DNA of 64,000 nucleotides from Nitrososphaerota archaeon (GCA_028866895.1 JAGWHF010000007.1:1-64000); one strand, 5' to 3'. Counted from the stretch's first letter, positions 34,686 to 43,594 are shown. Notes: generated from the sequence alone by a model not told the origin. Translations and numbers: made by a program.

Positions 34686-35072
34686 CTATTTTTTCTCAAG
34701 TTCGGAGTTGATGTGTGCTATTAGATCATTTATGGTAATCGGCTTTCGTATGAAGCACTTTACCTCAAGATTGGGAAACATTTTTCTAAACTCCTCATAA
34801 TAAACCTCAAAGGCCGTAAAAAAGCAGATCTTTACATTGTTGCTTTTCTTTTTTATCTCCCTGTACAACTCAAAGCCGTTCATCTTTGGCATCCTGATGT
34901 CTATTAGCAAGAGATCGTAGGCATCGGGAGTAAAATTCTCAAGTGCCTTTAGGGGCTCGTTATAGGTGTGGACCTCGAACCCCTTCTTTTCAAGCCCTGT
35001 CTTGATTGATGAGGTTATGTCAGGCTCGTCGTCGACTACAAGGATCTTCTTCATTGTCATCTCTTCTACCAT
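34686..35072 (-). CDS. Single-domain response regulator (CheY-like)
   Basis: 128 residues: receiver domain with acidic pair D14-D15 (VVDDE), phospho-acceptor D58 (LLIDIRMP) and KPIT near the end (about K111). No output domain. Lies directly upstream of the gas-vesicle genes, same strand, and a histidine kinase closes that operon; a dedicated phosphorelay for vesicle control is likely but unproven. An internal Met (MKKILVVDDE) could be the true start. Confidence 0.9.
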   Translation of the reverse strand: MVEEMTMKKILVVDDEPDITSSIKTGLEKKGFEVHTYNEPLKALENFTPDAYDLLLIDIRMPKMNGFELYREIKKKSNNVKICFFTAFEVYYEEFRKMFPNLEVKCFIRKPITINDLIAHINSELEKK

Positions 35073-35077
35073 TTTGT

Positions 35078-35476
35078 TTAAAAGCTTACTGTAATCCTTG
35101 CCCCTGTGGGGCTATATTGGAGGGTGTATTGGCCAGGAAATGTTCTGATGATCTTTGATCTGAGGGCGTTTCTGGAATGAGACTTGCCAGAGTCATGAAT
35201 CTTGCCGGCATTGAAAGCCTTTGCGGGTCTTGGACTGCGGAAGGCCTGGTATTTTCTCTTGTAAATTTTGGCAGCGGGGAGAAATTGTCCGTCAAAATGA
35301 AGGATTTTGGTGATCCTCACATCCTCTGAATCATATCTGTACGGTTCCAAACCATTACTTTTCAATGGTTCGACAATATAATGGCTATGCACGAATGTTC
35401 TATGTGATTTTTTTATCTGGAAAATGTGTCCCCATGGAAAGGGAAAGTATTGCCGAACTGTGGCAACTGGGGTCAA
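35078..35476 (-). CDS. Hypothetical protein between gvpD-like and response regulator genes
   Basis: 132 residues with a TTG start, rich in His, Tyr and basic residues (WGHIFQIKKSHRTFVHSHY at residues 15-33, SPTGARITVSF at the end). It ends five bases before the response regulator gene. No family recognised. Coding is supported by the clean frame on the operon strand and balanced composition, not by homology. Confidence 0.5.
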   Translation of the reverse strand: MTPVATVRQYFPFPWGHIFQIKKSHRTFVHSHYIVEPLKSNGLEPYRYDSEDVRITKILHFDGQFLPAAKIYKRKYQAFRSPRPAKAFNAGKIHDSGKSHSRNALRSKIIRTFPGQYTLQYSPTGARITVSF

Positions 35477-35581
35477 TGGAGAACTGAAACTCTATCTTTG
35501 AGGCAGGAATGTCGGCAGTGATTGCACTGCAACGGTTTGTTATACTCTGAAGGGTATGCAAGTCAAAGTGCGGTTTGAAAA

Positions 35582-36997
35582 TTACACCAAAGGATCAATG
35601 TGTATGCCGTGCTCTTTGTCGGGTTCTACCGATATTGCATATAGGTGTGACCAGGGACTCTCTGACTGCAAAAAAAGGGTGCCATCCACCTCAAGGATGT
35701 TCAATCTGATGTCTGCGAGCTCGGAGACAAAGGTGTGCTTGTTTTCAGCAGCTCGTCTTGAGATTATGACGGTTAGATCCGAACTCGATCTTATCCGCGA
35801 GAATAACTCGAGATCAGTTTTGATCTGGTCTTCGGCCTGCATGGGCATGAGGCTCTCCCCGCTTAGGATGGTCAGCAGCATGGTTCTTTGATTCCTCTTT
35901 CTAATCCTTACTATGTCGGTCTCTACGTCTTGCGGCTTTCTTTGATACTTGGCCTTGTTTTGGATGGATTTTTTCACACTCGTAGTTGCAATTATCATGT
36001 TGTCTTTCAAGCTTGCCAGGTAAGGCATGCTGGCTTTCTCGAATGGTTGCACGAGAACCTTGTTTTTGTTTGAAATGAATTTCAAAACGATCTTGCCGAG
36101 AAGGGCAATCGCGATTTTGGCGTTCACCTGAGGTCCTAACTCCAGACTTACCGTACCACCTCGCGGGAAACCTCCGCCTAGGATTTCATCCAACTCGTGG
36201 TAACCTGTAGAAAAACGGTCATCTTTTAACAGGGTCTTGTCAAGGTGCCTTGGATTAAAGAAGTATTCTAGGTTGAAAAAAACTGATGGCTGGTAATGCT
36301 CGTAACTGTGGAAAAATCCAGCATTGAGGGAAAACGTGTATAAAGATTTTGTAATTCGGATACCTCGCAATTTTGATAGGAAGATCTCTCTGATCAGACG
36401 CTCATTGAAGTGCCGGTGTCGGAGCTCCACTATGCCGTCCACTAGGAAATCCAATGTGTGGTCCTCGGGGACTTCAGTCACAAAGACAAGTTTTGCGCGG
36501 GCTCTTTCCCTCCAGGTCTGAAGTACCTTGGCATTATTTATCAGGGATTCCCTGTCCATCAGTGAACCAATCGCATCCCAAGTGTCAATAATTATTGTTG
36601 GCGCCTTGACATCCATCAGCTCGTTTGTGATGCGTTCAAAAAGGGAGCCTGGCTCATCAAGCCGCGCATCCACAAAGATCTCGTTTATCTTACCAGTCCC
36701 AGGTGCTTGCCCGTCGGCTCTTTTTGTTTGGGCAAAATTTTCGACCCATGGATGGTATTGGATGAGCTGTTCCGGGGATACCCTTGTGGAGATATAAAGG
36801 CAGTTCTTGTTGATGTTTAACTCCTTTAGGATGCTAAGGGCAAGCGTGGTCTTGCCAGTTCCTGTCCGTCCCTTGATTAGCAATGAATATGTCTCATGTC
36901 TTAGGAACTGGACAAGTTCCCTTGGGATCTTTACATCGCTGTATGCCGGTGGGTTATCCCCTGTATCTGCCATTGGTTCACCTAAGTACCTGTTCAA
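35582..36997 (-). CDS. gvpD: GvpD-like RecA/KaiC-superfamily ATPase
   Basis: 471 residues. Walker A IKGRTGTGKTT (residues 41-51), Walker B-like APTIIIDTWDAIGS near residue 140, and a second RecA-like half beginning STGYHELDEILGGGFPRGG, in which the P-loop Lys is lost. This two-part layout fits GvpD, a gas-vesicle regulator in haloarchaea that opposes the activator GvpE. Related proteins also occur away from gas-vesicle genes, so the name rests on context. No bZIP-like GvpE is seen nearby. It stands upstream of the vesicle genes on the same strand. Confidence 0.78.
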   Translation of the reverse strand: MNRYLGEPMADTGDNPPAYSDVKIPRELVQFLRHETYSLLIKGRTGTGKTTLALSILKELNINKNCLYISTRVSPEQLIQYHPWVENFAQTKRADGQAPGTGKINEIFVDARLDEPGSLFERITNELMDVKAPTIIIDTWDAIGSLMDRESLINNAKVLQTWRERARAKLVFVTEVPEDHTLDFLVDGIVELRHRHFNERLIREIFLSKLRGIRITKSLYTFSLNAGFFHSYEHYQPSVFFNLEYFFNPRHLDKTLLKDDRFSTGYHELDEILGGGFPRGGTVSLELGPQVNAKIAIALLGKIVLKFISNKNKVLVQPFEKASMPYLASLKDNMIIATTSVKKSIQNKAKYQRKPQDVETDIVRIRKRNQRTMLLTILSGESLMPMQAEDQIKTDLELFSRIRSSSDLTVIISRRAAENKHTFVSELADIRLNILEVDGTLFLQSESPWSHLYAISVEPDKEHGIHIDPLV

Positions 36998-37076
36998 TAT
37001 AAGAAAATATGGAACTTATTTCCTAAGCGGGATTCTTGACTTCCCGTGATTCTGGGTATTCAGGGCGTGTGTTGCG

Positions 37077-37316
37077 TCAGGTCAACAACTTGACCATCTC
37101 ATTTACCTCGTTCCAACAGGATCTGTGATACCATTTGTCGCCAAATATCACATCACCTTCTAAAAACTCCATCTCGTTCTTACATGCAGAACACCTTGGA
37201 ACAAAGAATGAATCCCTGTCTACCTTTTCTTGGATGAGCCTTGTTTGGGGTGTAGTAACCTCGGGGGCAAAATGCTGTCCATCCTGCCCAAAAGACTGGT
37301 CATTCTCCATCGACAA
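37077..37316 (-). CDS. Small zinc-finger protein
   Basis: 79 residues: CSACKNEMEFLEG, then WYHRSCW gives a C-x2-C...H-x2-C LIM-like zinc site. A disordered N-terminus precedes it. Probably a regulatory or protein-binding module; it may be part of the transcription unit that continues into gvpD (80-bp gap). Between 37317 and 37551 I see no gene. Confidence 0.65.
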   Translation of the reverse strand: MSMENDQSFGQDGQHFAPEVTTPQTRLIQEKVDRDSFFVPRCSACKNEMEFLEGDVIFGDKWYHRSCWNEVNEMVKLLT

Positions 37317-37551
37317 TATTTTGCCGTTATAAGATTATCTGCATATGCGTAGAAATTACTAGAACAATAGATTCCTAATTGCACTCCGTGCGATTTTTGA
37401 AAATAAAGAGTACTTGGTGGGAGCCGCATATTTTGGCGCAGGATTCCGTCGGGTTTTGTGATCATTTTCTTAGAGATTTCTCTAAAGTGATAAATGCGTT
37501 ACCACGTAGATTTCTTTGGACTTTGACTGCTTTTCTACAGGCCGAGATCCA

Positions 37552-38484
37552 CTACGGGCAGATCATCTGCCTCCTACTCTTCAACATCCCGTTGATTTCG
37601 AGACACCTCTTCCTTATGGTAATGGTCGTAAGTTCTGAGGCAATGGCGATTCTCAACTGTGTGGTGTGTTCTCCAACCTCCTGTGCGGAGATGTAAAGGG
37701 CCGCGGCCGCAAGAGAGATCGGCTTTTTTCCAGATAACGACGGTTCTCCTTCTATCTGGGAGAGTATTTCAAAGGCCCTTCTCTCAGTCTTGCCTCCAAG
37801 TCTTGCCCGCTCGGAAATTCTTGACAGGTGCTTGGTGGGTTCTGGAACGGCCACATACAATTTCATTGACCGCAGCAAGAGTTTGTAATAGTGCATTACG
37901 TTTTTTTTGCTACAATTCTCCACCAATTTCTCCACCTGCTCAATGGGAAAATGAACGCCTGCGTCCTTGCATGCGATATAGATTGTTGCTACTACAATTC
38001 CAGTTATTGACCTGCCACGTATGAGGCCCAAATTCAAGGCCTTTCTATAGATATAGCCTGCCCGCTCTGCAATTCTTGGGCTCATTCCCATGATTTCAGT
38101 AATCCTGACGATTTCTTTGACTGCCTTCTTTAGGTTCCTCGTTTTTGAGTCGATCGAGATCGAGAACTTGTTTAGTCTGCGAAGTTTTTCAATATCTGAA
38201 TCGAATTTGATCGGCTTGCCGTTTGCATCAATGTTTTTCTTGTCGATAAAGGTTGGCAATCCAATGTCGTACATCATCAAGGATGTAGGGGTCTTTGAGT
38301 TCTCGACCGTCATTGACGTGGAGAACTCTGAACTTTCAGGACTTGTAGCATCAAAATTAGGGCCGCGTACCATGCCGCACCCACTACAAATCATCTCGCC
38401 TCTCAGAGTATCTGAAACTATTCTGCCTCCACACATGTTACATGTTTCCTCGTCAATGCTCACAAGGTTGTTGTTCGCAGACAT
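37552..38484 (-). CDS. tfb: Transcription initiation factor B (TFB)
   Basis: 310 residues. The N-terminal zinc ribbon has C15, C18, C33 and C36 (CNMCGG, CSGCG), then a B-reader-like linker and two cyclin folds: KFSISIDSKTRNLKKAVKEI, SPRIAERAGYIYRKAL, then RGRSITGIVVATIYIACKD and the second repeat SRISERARLG to RLEINGML-like end. It recruits RNA polymerase to TATA promoters. Thaumarchaea carry several TFBs; this is one, location unrelated to a core gene cluster. ATG start. Confidence 0.93.
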   Translation of the reverse strand: MSANNNLVSIDEETCNMCGGRIVSDTLRGEMICSGCGMVRGPNFDATSPESSEFSTSMTVENSKTPTSLMMYDIGLPTFIDKKNIDANGKPIKFDSDIEKLRRLNKFSISIDSKTRNLKKAVKEIVRITEIMGMSPRIAERAGYIYRKALNLGLIRGRSITGIVVATIYIACKDAGVHFPIEQVEKLVENCSKKNVMHYYKLLLRSMKLYVAVPEPTKHLSRISERARLGGKTERRAFEILSQIEGEPSLSGKKPISLAAAALYISAQEVGEHTTQLRIAIASELTTITIRKRCLEINGMLKSRRQMICP

Positions 38485-38622
38485 GAGAGCAAGATCCTGC
38501 TCGGGTTTTAAAGCTCTTCGTAGGAAATCTAAATAAATTTTCAGGGTAAAATTTTATCAGAAGATTTTTACCGATTAATTTAGGTGAGACCAATGAATGC
38601 TCGCCTTTCAGATCTTTATTCT

Positions 38623-38895
38623 TTAAATGTTGACAGTCCTACCGTTTGTCTTTGATGACACTAGGTCGCTAATCTCATCATACGCCTGCATGAAGTGTCT
38701 TCCCTTCTCGGTGACACGGTATATCTGCGCACCATCCTCGTATCTTATGAGATTGTTTTCCTCAAGGAACTTTAGGTATTCTTTTACCTGGGTGTATGAC
38801 AGGTACGCCTTGTACATTATCTTCGTTTTGGTTGCTCCAGTACGAGCCGCTTGAAGAATCATGGCAACAATCTCTGTTCTGCTCCTGTACTTCAA
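38623..38895 (-). CDS. Winged-helix DNA-binding protein (MKYRSR family)
   Basis: 90 residues: MKYRSRTEIVAMILQAAR, GATKTKIMYKAYLSYTQVKEYL, wing IYRVTEKGRHFM. Same family as the 22.3, 23.1 and 28.6 kb genes. Confidence 0.87.
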   Translation of the reverse strand: MKYRSRTEIVAMILQAARTGATKTKIMYKAYLSYTQVKEYLKFLEENNLIRYEDGAQIYRVTEKGRHFMQAYDEISDLVSSKTNGRTVNI

Positions 38896-39093
38896 GACAC
38901 ATCATAAGGGGGATTTCATTATTAAAATAATTTGGTGGCTGAGTATAGAAGAATATTATTGTTTATGAATTCTTTTTCCGAGATTCTTCTGGATTCGAAG
39001 GGTATATGGAGCGGGATGTAGTAGAAAATATGCGCAACATTTTATTTTTCTCGGAACCGCCTCTGCCTAACCATGCAAACACGGGAGTATTAA

Positions 39094-39417
39094 ATGGGAG
39101 GAGGTCCGAGCCACCTGCGAAAAAACAGGAAAAAATTGCGAAGAATCGACTGGAATACCGTTAACCGGGTAATGGGTGCCTTGTATGGCAATGCGCGTAT
39201 GAAGAGGACCACGCTTGCAACCACATGCAGCATGGGGTATGACAAGTGTTGTCTGTATGTGGACTGGCTGGTGATGATGGAATTGGTAAGCAAGGAAAGA
39301 GGCGAGGAGGGATATGAAGAACTTGCCTTGACCGAGAAGGGACGTCTAATATATGGCAAGACATCAAAGATCGAAAAATTCTGCGGAGGCTGTATTGAAA
39401 ACATGGAAGATTTTTAG
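39094..39417 (+). CDS. Winged-helix protein with C-terminal Cys pair
   Basis: 107 residues. A basic N-terminus is followed by NTVNRVMGALYGNARMKRT, LYVDWLVMMELVSKE and LALTEKGRLIYGK, the HTH_45-like layout. It differs from the MKYRSR proteins in the recognition helix (TTCSMGYDKCCLYVDW) and has C-x2-C in the tail (FCGGCIE). ATG start. Confidence 0.75.
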   Translation: MGGGPSHLRKNRKKLRRIDWNTVNRVMGALYGNARMKRTTLATTCSMGYDKCCLYVDWLVMMELVSKERGEEGYEELALTEKGRLIYGKTSKIEKFCGGCIENMEDF

Positions 39418-39482
39418 TTAAAATTTTTACTTGCTCCTGCGGTGAGAGTCGGTTATTAACTATAATGAAATAATGAAGAAGG

Positions 39483-39792
39483 ATGCCCGACGCGATGTGT
39501 AGGAGATGCGGGGAAGCGCTAACTAACATGCCAGCCTGCCCCGAATGCAAAAATACAAAAAAACTGGTCTGCCTGCATTGTGAATTGACGGAATTTGAAT
39601 TCTTGTCGGCAGCCTGTCTTCATCATGCAGGAATGCTCCAATGGGACTTGCCAGCATACCCACGTGATCGCAACAGGGAAAAAGAAGGCATTCTGGGAAC
39701 TGGTGGTATCCGGTTATGAGAAGTTTGAAAAATCATGCTGGCAGGTCATGAAATTTGCAAGTCTTTGTTATTCTAGGCCTGGGTCATGGTGA
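39483..39792 (+). pseudogene. Zinc-ribbon protein gene, probably frameshifted
   Basis: The first 40 codons encode a clear zinc ribbon (CRRCGEAL, CPECKNTKK, CLHCEL). After about base 39590 the same frame turns into unlikely sequence, whereas the +1 frame from 39595 (NSCRQPVFIMQECSNGTC, then HVIATGKKKAFWELVVSGY) reads like a proper continuation and ends at 39792. A one-base change near 39590-39600 would join them into a protein of about 100 residues. Either a frameshift mutation or a sequencing error. From 39793 to 40012 nothing is recognised. Confidence 0.45.
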
Positions 39793-40012
39793 CAGGAATT
39801 CCCAGATCACCCCAGTCTTACATTGGATTTAAAATACTGATTGGCGCCTGTCTGCATGCCATGTCTTTCATTGGGTGTTTGAGAGGATTGGCAGCCTGCC
39901 CTTTTCTTGTAAAATAGGGTGGTTCATCATCTAAATTCCAGATGATGCCCATGGAAAATTTTACAGGTGATTTTTATGGTAATTTCTGTCCATATTGTGA
40001 TAAGTTTCGACA

Positions 40013-40153
40013 ATGGTATTACAACAGTGTACTATGGTCAGAGAAAAGGAGTCGATAATCCGGGAGCTTAGCGCCCAACAAAGAGTCCTGGAAAAGATGC
40101 TACTCGAGGTATTGTTGAAAAAAGAGAGGTTTTCAAAGGACAACCCTTGCTGA
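40013..40153 (+). CDS. Small charged helical peptide
   Basis: 46 residues (MVLQQCTMVREKESIIREL, then a coiled-coil-like stretch with MLLEVLLKKERF). A second ATG seven codons in could be the start. Codon pattern and amphipathic spacing look real, but it is short and has no known relative. Confidence 0.35.
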   Translation: MVLQQCTMVREKESIIRELSAQQRVLEKMLLEVLLKKERFSKDNPC

Positions 40154-40266
40154 TGCCTTTCTGCTATGGGGTGATTTGAGGACTGGGCGAATCAAGCCCT
40201 ACTATGATGGAAACTTATAGAACAATTTTTCAATGAATTTTTAACTGGAATGGTCCATATGGAAAT

Positions 40267-40839
40267 GTGCAGGTATATTTGGACTCGGTCAAGATAGCAA
40301 TGATTGCCTCAAAATTTTTTGAACAGCATCATTCCGACGTTGTGGTCAAGGATGTTACGCTTGAAAAGGGAATATGGAGAGTCAATGTTTCGCTCGGATT
40401 GATTAACAAACATAACAAGCAACTCAAAATTGATGCCACCACTGGGACCATACTGGAATGTATCACGACGGATTATGAGAGGTTGGCTGCGGAAATCCTT
40501 GCGATCCATGGCGGCATGCGGTATGTGCTAATCACGGATGATAGGGGGAATCACCTGCTAAGTAGGATAGGGAAGGGGAAAACTATAATGTTCAAAAATA
40601 GGAATCAGATCAACATGCTATCGTCTGAACTGCGGACTTTGAGGGAGCTTCTTAAATTCCACAATGATGACCTAGGACAGGCACGGTTCGTCAACATTAT
40701 GAGGGAGAAGGTTAACATCTTCATTCATTTCCTACCTGGCATCACGGTGTGTTCAAGTTGCGAGTATTATCTTCCACAGGAAGAAGTGCTGGATATCTCG
40801 GAGAAGGGCAGGAAAACAATCGAAAAGTTCATCGGTTGA
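40267..40839 (+). CDS. Two-domain hypothetical protein (PepSY-like plus roadblock-like)
   Basis: 190 residues. Residues 1-75 form an alpha-beta domain similar to the protein at 22739-22999. Residues 80-190 (RYVLITDDRGNHLLSRIGKGK, NIFIHFLPGITVCSSCEYY) recall the roadblock/LC7-like domain also seen at 53026-53418. No signal peptide. GTG start. Probably a cytosolic protein with a regulatory role, function unknown. Confidence 0.65.
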   Translation: MQVYLDSVKIAMIASKFFEQHHSDVVVKDVTLEKGIWRVNVSLGLINKHNKQLKIDATTGTILECITTDYERLAAEILAIHGGMRYVLITDDRGNHLLSRIGKGKTIMFKNRNQINMLSSELRTLRELLKFHNDDLGQARFVNIMREKVNIFIHFLPGITVCSSCEYYLPQEEVLDISEKGRKTIEKFIG

Positions 40840-40903
40840 CAGCATGAACGATTAGTGTACGGATGGCGTGGAGGTTTTTTAACCCATCTTGACGGATTTG
40901 CAG

Positions 40904-41419
40904 CTATTGACCTATCATGAGGCCGATTTCCATCATGATCTTGGAATATGAGACAAAGGTCACTCTTTGGACTCCTGGTAGGTTTTTTGCATATTCCGAA
41001 GCATCCCATTTGTCCTGCCAGCTCGTCGATCTTGCCTCAACCACGAGGATTTTTGCTGAAGGGTTTACCGCATGTGCCTGTTCTACAAAGAATGCTACGT
41101 TGCTTGAGGTTGCAGGATTTTTACTTGAAGTACCGAAAGGCTTTGCAATCTGAAGGCAACCATCTAGAACCGTACATGGGGGAAGTCCGTGGATCGCGTT
41201 GTATTGGGCAAACTCTGACTCTAGGTTGGGATCATCGGATGTCACGATGATTGCGATCATGTAGTTGGAACCGGTGGAAAGAGCAGAGGCAGACATTATT
41301 GATGGCATGAAGAGGCACACAACGAGTAAAACTGGAAGGCAGGATCTTCCTATCAATCTACTGTATATCCTTTCTTGGAGGTTATTTTTGTTATTTGTCG
41401 GCATCCTCATCTCTCGCAA
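40904..41419 (-). pseudogene. Truncated secreted S53/sedolisin-like protein
   Basis: 171 residues with a signal peptide (LPVLLVVCLFMPSIMSASA) and the front part of a sedolisin-type catalytic fold: AIIVTSDDPNLESEFAQYN, HGLPPCTVLDGC and VEQAHAVNPSAKILVVEARS. In full-length enzymes the last segment contains the catalytic Glu/Asp and is followed by about 200 residues with the Ser motif. Here the frame ends soon after QRVTFVSYSK, and the convergent gene lies 64 bp beyond, so the Ser part is missing. It is either a gene remnant or a short protein with a reused fold. Confidence 0.6.
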
Positions 41420-41465
41420 TTTCGAGCTATCTTCTCACGTTCTTAAAATAAATGATGTTGGCGCC

Positions 41466-41810
41466 CTAGTTTGCCGGCATGCCGGTATTAGGGACGACCT
41501 CGACGTGGACCTGGCCATGGCTGAATGATGCCATGATTCCGGTTATCTTGCTTTTGTAGAGGAAGAACTTCTTGCCGTCCTCGCTAATTGTGCCTGTTAT
41601 TGACAAGAGCTTGTGATCATGCATCTGCTGGACCCTTCTATAGGCAGTGCTGATGGGGATCTTGCACTCTTGGCTTAGCTGCTTGGCTGATTTTGGATGT
41701 TCGCCTGCGGATTCTAATATTGCCCGGCAGTACCTGTCGGCCTGAATCTCGAGCAGGAAATCCTTGGCTGTCTGTTCTTCAACCGCTTTTCCGTGTTGTA
41801 ATACTTGCAT
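41466..41810 (-). CDS. Winged-helix transcription regulator, ArsR-like
   Basis: 114 residues. DRYCRAILESAGEHPKSAKQLS, then ISTAYRRVQQMHDHKLLS form a helix-turn-helix with a wing (GTISEDGKKFFLYKSK). It fits the ArsR/HTH_20-like group. The C-terminus after the wing is short. No metal-binding Cys. ATG start. Confidence 0.78.
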   Translation of the reverse strand: MQVLQHGKAVEEQTAKDFLLEIQADRYCRAILESAGEHPKSAKQLSQECKIPISTAYRRVQQMHDHKLLSITGTISEDGKKFFLYKSKITGIMASFSHGQVHVEVVPNTGMPAN

Positions 41811-42081
41811 AGGACCTGTTACGTTCTAATGGATATAACCATCAGGACTACTTTGCACGGCAATGCGTGCAATGTGCCTGGAAGGCATGCGGAGCAGAAC
41901 CAGGCATTTAAGGCCAAGGGAAGGTGCTGATACTCTCGACCTTTTGGTCGTCATACCTGCTCAACCCATCACGGGATTGTCGGCATTCTTGGATTTCTGC
42001 AACATTAACGTCTGTGCAAGCGTCCCAGGCTTGAAAGGTGGCATGCGGAAGGTCATTATGTAGTAACTCAAGATTGACGTG

Positions 42082-42195
42082 ATGTCGGGTTGTGGGATTC
42101 GGCACGGGGATCAATGGGTTTTGGATCTAAAGGATCATGAGATTACTGACGAGTCGCTCAAGGCTGCATGGAGGGAAATGTTGCTGTTATCTTGA
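42082..42195 (+). CDS. Possible 37-residue peptide
   Basis: MSGCGIRHGDQWVLDLKD, then a helical HEITDESLKAAWREMLLLS. It is the only protein-like frame in 41811-42547. Composition is convincing, but length and lack of a visible ribosome site make this a weak call. Confidence 0.3.
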   Translation: MSGCGIRHGDQWVLDLKDHEITDESLKAAWREMLLLS

Positions 42196-42254
42196 TCTAT
42201 GTCATCCTTGATAATCATCTCATGTGGTTATATGTAATGGTGCACAAGTAATAG

Positions 42255-42336
42255 ATGACGGAAACGCGGGGTAATGACCCTGTACGTGATATACTTTGTA
42301 TGTCAGGTTTACACGTTTCCGTCATTTTATTCTCTT
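42255..42336 (+). ncRNA. Structured RNA or terminator candidate
   Basis: ATGACGGAAACG (42255-42266) and CGTTTCCGTCAT (42314-42325) are perfect 12-bp arms around a 47-base loop that can form GGGTAATGACCC internally. The right arm is followed by TTTATTCTCTTT. The shape suggests a small RNA with a built-in terminator, or a regulatory leader. The core GCGGAAACGC and a GATATACTTTGTATGTC stretch resemble the element near 45.76 kb. Confidence 0.4.
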
Positions 42337-42547
42337 TAAACGGACAGGCTGACAAGGAATTTGCTATGGGTGTGGGTGATTGCATGCTGTTGAGAATGAA
42401 TTTGGCATAATGGGAGGATCCTCTTGCCGGTGGTTTTCCATTCTGAGAATCTTGGTACCGCGAATTAACCGGAGTTTTTGCCAGATGCTATTCTCAAAAC
42501 TGATATTCTTCCTAGAAGTATTTATCGAAAAGAAGTACAGGCTATTC

Positions 42548-43408
42548 ATGCTGCTTGAAAGGCCAATCCTGCTTACCTCAGTTATGAAAAAAGCCATCAC
42601 GGCAAGCCCTAAGATGGGTTTGGTAGATGCCTTGGGTTTGTTGTACAGGTATGGAATTAAACGCCTTGTAGTAGTGGATGGCAATAGGCCTGTAGGAATA
42701 GTGACTGAAAAAGATCTGGCCCGCGCAACCTCGACCTTCAATGGTAGGGACATCGGAGAGATGAGAGTAGGCGAGATAATGTCAGAGAATCTCATCGCCG
42801 TGGGGAAGAACAATTCGATTTACGATTGTGCTAAACTGATGAGGGACAACAAGATAAGCTCTGTAATTGTTGCGAATGCCGATGGGACATTGGGAGGGAT
42901 TATTACAAAGACTGATCTTGTAGGTGTGTTTCTAATCAATGACGTGACGGGCGCAGAGGTGTCTAATCACATGCATCGGAAGGTCGTTACGGTGGCCCCA
43001 AAGGATCTTCTCTTCGTAGTACAAAGCGTCCTTGTGAACAATAGGATTTCAAGGGTGGTAGTCGCACAAAAAAATCGGCCTGTGGGAATAATAACATACC
43101 GGGACTTTCTGCCTGCAAAGACTGCAAATTGGATACGTGAGTATGAAGAACCGGATGACCTGGCTGAGTTGAAGGCAGATTCAAGGTTCAACGAATTTAA
43201 TGTGAACAGTCTGGATCACGCAATCACCTTCAGGGCCGAGGATATCATGACCAGGAACCCGGTAGTTATCAACAAGAACGAATTTCTATTCCAGGCCGCC
43301 TTGCTGATGGTGAGAAACCGGGTTAGCGGCCTGCCGGTTGTTCACAACGATCTGTTGGCTGGGATAATAACAAAAACAGATATTGTAAACTCGATAGCAG
43401 ACATGTGA
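42548..43408 (+). CDS. Four-CBS-domain protein
   Basis: 286 residues from ATG 42548, with four CBS motifs: LLTSVMKKAITASPKMGL, VGEIMSENLIAVGKNNS, VSNHMHRKVVTVAPKDL and AEDIMTRNPVVINKNEF. Each ends with a G-I-I/V-T-K/E-x-D-L pattern. CBS pairs bind adenine nucleotides and regulate partner proteins. No catalytic domain is attached. A longer frame from 42380 has an implausible N-terminus. Partner unknown. Confidence 0.9.
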   Translation: MLLERPILLTSVMKKAITASPKMGLVDALGLLYRYGIKRLVVVDGNRPVGIVTEKDLARATSTFNGRDIGEMRVGEIMSENLIAVGKNNSIYDCAKLMRDNKISSVIVANADGTLGGIITKTDLVGVFLINDVTGAEVSNHMHRKVVTVAPKDLLFVVQSVLVNNRISRVVVAQKNRPVGIITYRDFLPAKTANWIREYEEPDDLAELKADSRFNEFNVNSLDHAITFRAEDIMTRNPVVINKNEFLFQAALLMVRNRVSGLPVVHNDLLAGIITKTDIVNSIADM

Positions 43409-43594
43409 AACTTTTCTGCCGTAATGAGGGATGCAGGCGAGGGTCAGGCAGTGACGCCGGCATAAACCCATGTGTAATGTTATCTGGCATGCGGGAATTG
43501 AGCATGTTTTCCAAATCGGAAAAAACACTAATGTGGCTTGTAGGTAATAGTGGTACATGTTGTGGATTTGGGTCTTCCGGACGGGGGATTTTTG

